NCBI RefSeq assembly: GCF_022581195.2
Contig: NC_061471.1
Location: 4,278,001 to 4,342,000 of the forward strand
Length of the DNA stretch: 64,000 nucleotides
DNA from: Helicoverpa zea
Taxonomy: Eukaryota > Arthropoda > Insecta > Lepidoptera > Noctuidae
Direction of reading: 5' to 3'
Numbering within the stretch: position 1 is the first letter of the stretch; the number at the start of each line of letters is the position of its first letter. The translations under genes and the position numbers were made by a program. Positions 60,092 through 64,000 of this stretch are shown one piece after another. The notes beneath the pieces are model-generated. The model did not search any database, was not told the DNA's origin, and saw only the letters and a list, made by a program, of their open reading frames with translations.

Positions 60092-63000
60092 CTAGCCTAG
60101 GTACCTGCGCGGCCTACCACGCTTACGTTTTTCGCGGACCGGCGGTTCTACTTCACCATTATAAGGCGTCAGGTTCGAGACGTGGAACCTCCCAACGCTC
60201 CCCCCGGTCTGGATATGCTCTAAGCTGTACGTAGTGGGGCTTACGATCGTCCCGATCCTATATGGGCCGTCACGGCGCGGGATGAACTTTGCGGACTGTC
60301 CGCGGCCCGCATCGTTCGGCCCTTGTGTCTTTGGCAAGACGAGGTCACCTACCTTATAGTCCGGCGGTGGCCTCCGCTTCTTGTCGGCATACTCCTTCTG
60401 CGCGGCTTGAGCCTCCTCGTGAGTGTCCCTGGCCTGATCCAGGGTGGCCGCCATCTGTTTTAGGTAAGGAGTAATGCTGGGTACAAAATTATCACTCTCC
60501 ACGACAGCCCTCATGCCCGGCCAATAGTACCTGGCCCGGACACGGCTCAACGTGCGCTCTACTCCGAAGTGACCGGCTGTAGGCGCATCGTGAAGGTCAA
60601 CCAATACTTGCCTGCGGTCCTGCTCTGGAACAACCAAACAGCAGTCTTCTCCGTCGTCTGGTTCCAAACTGTACCTATAAAGGATTCCATCAGACATCAC
60701 GTAACCCCGATCTGACCATGGTCTCCCCCTAGAGGGTTCGTCGGACTCCATGTCCTCGATGATTTTACGAACCTCTGGATCCAGGAGCTGATTGCTGCGG
60801 ACATCAGCGCCGCTTCTCTTCGGCATGTCCACAATCGTCGTGCGTAGTTCACATTCATCCGGGTCGTCCGGACAAACGGGTCGCGATAGTGTGTCCGCCA
60901 CCACGTTCGAACGACCGGGAGTGTATTCGATAACAAGATCGAACTCTTGTAATGTAAGGGCCCACCTTGCCAGTCGGCCGCTGGGTGACCTTTGACTCAT
61001 AAGCCACCGTAGGGGTTGGTGGTCTGTCCTAACTACAATCTTCGCGGTCTCAACGTAACCGCGGAACTTACCAAGTGCCCATACGACAGCGAGGGCCTCG
61101 CGCTCGGTCGTTGAGTAATTTCTCTCGGCGCTGGTGAGAAGTCGGCTCGCATATTCAATCGGCCTCTCGTCTTGGCCCTCCCCCTGCATAAGAACTGCTC
61201 CAAGGCAATACGCACTACTATCAGTGCAGAGTACGTACGGCTTCGATTCATCAGCCTGACGCAGTATGGGAGCGGTCACAAGAAGAGACTTGATGCGCTC
61301 GAAGGCCTCCTGTTGCTCAGCGTCCCATTGCCAGACACTGGACTTCTTCAACAGGTTCGTGAGAGGTCTCGCGACTTCTGCATAATTGTTAACAAAACGT
61401 CGGTACCAACTCGACGTCTGCAAGAAACATTTCAACTGCTTAACGTTCCTAGGGGCAGCCATGTTATCGATAGCTGCCGTTTTATCCGGATCTACCTGGA
61501 TACCACCTGGCACGATGATGTGCCCCAGAAACTGAACAGATTCCTTGGCAAAGAAACTCTTGTCTCTATTTACCCTTAACTTAAACATTGCTAGACGATC
61601 GAAGACGACCTCCAGGTCTGCCAGGTGCCTCTCGAAAGGTCCAGGAGACAGCACGATCAGATCGTCTAAATAACAAAACAGCTCAACCCCCTTTAGGTTG
61701 GAGCGGAAACGGTCCATCAACCTTTGAAAAGTTGCCCCGGAATTCCGTAGGCCCATTGGCATTCGTTTGAATCTGAATGTTCCAAGCGGCGTCGTGAAGG
61801 CCGTTTTGTCCTGGTCTTCTGCGCAGACGCTCACCTGGTGATATCCGGACCGAAGGTCTAGCGTGGTCATGTACTCACTGGTCTTAGCAGCATGCAAGAC
61901 ATCCTCAATGCGTGGGAGCGGGTATCGGTCTGGCTCTGTTACTGCATTGAGCTTACGGTAATCAATGCACAACCTCAGACTCCCGTCCTTCTTACCTACC
62001 AGTACAACGTTGGATGCCCAGGGTGACTCGCACTCTTCGATGACGTCGTCTTGCAGCAGTTTATCCAACTCCTTCTGCAAGGCCTCTCTTTTGGTCTGGG
62101 ACATCCTATACGGTGGACACGCAATAGGTTCTTGGTGTGGACTCACCTTTATCCGATGCGTAGCAAATTCCGTGGGCGGTCCGTTGCGCGCGAACTGCGG
62201 CGCACGACTATCAATAAACGAGTCGAGCGAACGTCGCTGCTCGGGGGTTAACTTACAACCTTCATCCGGGCGCAGCGTCAACTCCGACGGCGCGGCGTAC
62301 ATCAGCCCCGTGTCAGACGAGGCGGGCCGCTGCGTATTCGCATCGCTTGCACTAAGAACATACGAGTAAACAAAATTATAAACGACATCGGGATCATCCG
62401 CGAATGTCCAGACGCGGCGGGCGACGTCAATTATTATTCCCGCCCGGGTCAAAAAATCGACCCCTAGTAATGTCTTGGTGTTTGCCCCTGGCAACACTAA
62501 CATTGGGCAAACAATTTCACGACCTTCAATGACAATACTTACCTCGGCCGACAACAAGTGCCTCCACCCTTGTGTTCCGTCAGCAAGGTGAACGTACCTT
62601 TTCGTGTCGCTGAAACTTACTCCGGAGTCAACTAAAACTCGGTATAATAAAGGGCTCGCAAGACTATGTGTTGCACCCGTATCCACCACGGCCACGCCGT
62701 GACGGCCCATAACATTTATATCTACCATCGGGTATAATTCCCGCGATGTGACGTTATTGATGCGTACGTAACTCGAATCGTTATCACTAAAATTATTAAA
62801 CGACGCTTCGACCGGTTTTGTACTTTTATTATTACATACGTCACATCGGGACTTCACGACGTCCGGCTTACCACATCCGTAACACCGCAACCTACTCGCG
62901 AAGGGCGGCCCGATGCTTGGCCCCGCACCTGACGCCTTATCACCAGTCATCTTATCGCGGTGACGACAATCATCACTAAGATGCCCGAAAGAACGACAAT

Positions 63001-63994
63001 GCCTACAACGCGATTTCGTCTTATTATGGTTGCGTGTCGCGGTCTCGGACTCGGTCCCCGTGTTATCGGTAGGTATCTTAGATAACGAATGTTTGTTTTG
63101 ATTTTTCTTCAATTTAAAATAACTTTCCTCCGCGATTCTGGCGCTATACAATAACTTATCTAAGCTTACTATACTATCGCGGGCTACACGCTTAATTACA
63201 CGTCTATGTAGTAAACCGTAACACATATCTATTTGTAATTGTTCATCTAGCTTATATGGTAGCTTTGCGATTAATGCACGCACTTTGCATATGAAAGAAT
63301 CAACACGCTCGTCGTCACGTTGCTCGGCGGCGTAGATCTCGCGAAGTACCTGATGCGCGGGCTGCGCCACGCCGTAGGTATCGCGCAGGCGCGCGAGCGC
63401 GTCGGACCATGTGCTCACCGACGCCTTCACGCCGCGCCACCACACCGCTGCCTCGCCCTCCAACAACATAGGAAGACCTCGAAGGGCATGAGCGTCGCTG
63501 ATGGCCGTGCATTCTTTGTATATCTGCACGGAATCCAGGAACGCCTCCAGGACCTCGGCGTCCTTGGAGGCTCCGGTGAACCTCGCCGTGCACTTGGCGA
63601 AGTTGATGCCGGCGGCGGCGGTCCCGCTCGTGCCGGCGTCGGCGCGGCTCGCGCTCGTGTCGGCGCGGCCCGCGCGCGCTGCGGCGTGTCCCGCATGCGC
63701 ATCGGCGCGGCTCGCGCCTGCGTCGCCGCTGCTCGCGGCCGCGGCACCCCCGTTGCTTGCGCCGGTGTCGCCGCTGCACGCGTTCGGTTGAAGAGAGGCC
63801 CCGATGGGAGTGGATGTCCTAAACTCGCCGGTGGACGTCAATGCTGTGATGAGGCTTTTGTTCGCCTCCATCTGCGCACGCGTAATCGCCTCGATTAGCG
63901 TGGATAAAAATTGATCCGTGGGCTGCATTGTGGGGTGCGGCGCTGTCGGTGCCGTGCTGCTGGATCTCGCGGCGTCCCCGCGACCAAGCTCCAC
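60092..63994 (-). mobile_element. Ty3/Gypsy LTR retrotransposon gag-pol, integrase core deleted
   Basis: One open frame. The likely start is the ATG at 63928, giving about 1,278 residues; upstream sequence runs off the window. Domains in order (numbered from that Met): gag; CCHC knuckle CRHCRSFGHLSDDC at about 306; aspartic protease DTGATHSL at about 414; reverse transcriptase with LDLRSGYHQV and YLDDL at about 751; RNase H (CTDSSAYCLGAVL at about 899, RTDHQPLRW); integrase zinc-binding start (GHFGVERTLSRVRARYYWPG at about 1110). The frame then jumps from MRAVVES directly to NFVPSITPYL and the C-terminal GPY module (RRDGPYRIG, FHVSNLTPYN). The D,D-35-E catalytic core and the second half of the zinc finger are absent, with the junction near 60,500. 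The copy cannot integrate by itself. No envelope-like frame is visible. Confidence 0.9.
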
Positions 63995-64000
63995 GACGCT

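Noticed and set aside
63315..63898. Arg- and Ala-rich frames on both strands near the right edge
   Set aside because: Other-frame shadows of the GC-rich gag start of the Ty3/Gypsy element.
1..64000. CRISPR arrays, rRNA genes, prokaryotic operons
   Set aside because: None is present; the window is eukaryotic with spliced genes, and the only tandem array (122-bp period) has no spacer structure.

Overview
The window is insect nuclear DNA, almost certainly from a moth and probably a noctuid. It is AT-rich, with long intergenic and intronic stretches, GT-AG introns and many short interspersed elements of types common in Lepidoptera. It also holds a cluster of small cytokine precursors whose C-terminal cysteine module matches the stress-responsive peptide (unusual ENF) family known from Spodoptera. 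The species assignment is inference.

Layout. Positions 1-10,200 hold no convincing gene, only repeat remnants and a 231-bp element that is almost two perfect 60-bp inverted arms (3982-4212). From 10,209 to 21,113 four paralogous single-exon minus-strand genes encode secreted precursors of about 113-119 residues, each with a TATA box 60-80 bp before the ATG. They form two pairs (A/B and C/D). C and D share a 180-bp block with one mismatch, covering 5' UTR, signal peptide and early propeptide, while their mature ends differ. From 26,090 to 28,268 lies a minus-strand divergent ionotropic receptor. Its reading frame is interrupted by a segment of about 424 bp with terminal inverted repeats of roughly 70 bp; removing that segment with one 3-bp flank gives one continuous frame. 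At 29,172-30,294 is a 5'-truncated R1-like LINE flanked by a 13-bp target-site duplication, ending 390 bp before the ATG of a Tmem245 orthologue (30,685-42,727, plus, 13 inferred exons, 875 aa). Intron 10 of Tmem245 contains a complete two-exon gene on the same strand for a secreted, glycosylated, asparagine-rich repeat protein (38,088-39,809).

Lysosomal beta-mannosidase (Manba) follows convergently on the minus strand (54,446 down to 45,813; 12 inferred exons, 885 aa, both catalytic glutamates present). Its introns carry a PIF/Harbinger-type MITE and a 122-bp tandem array. Divergent from Manba is an unrecognised four-pass membrane protein with a long acidic tail (55,979-58,627). The right end is a minus-strand Ty3/Gypsy LTR retrotransposon whose gag-pol frame is open but lacks the integrase catalytic core; it runs off the window edge.

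The conserved genes (Tmem245, Manba) look like ordinary housekeeping genes unrelated to one another. The accessory biology lies in the cytokine cluster, the disrupted chemoreceptor and the transposon layer. All splice sites were read by eye from GT/AG signals, phase and family similarity; no alignment was run.
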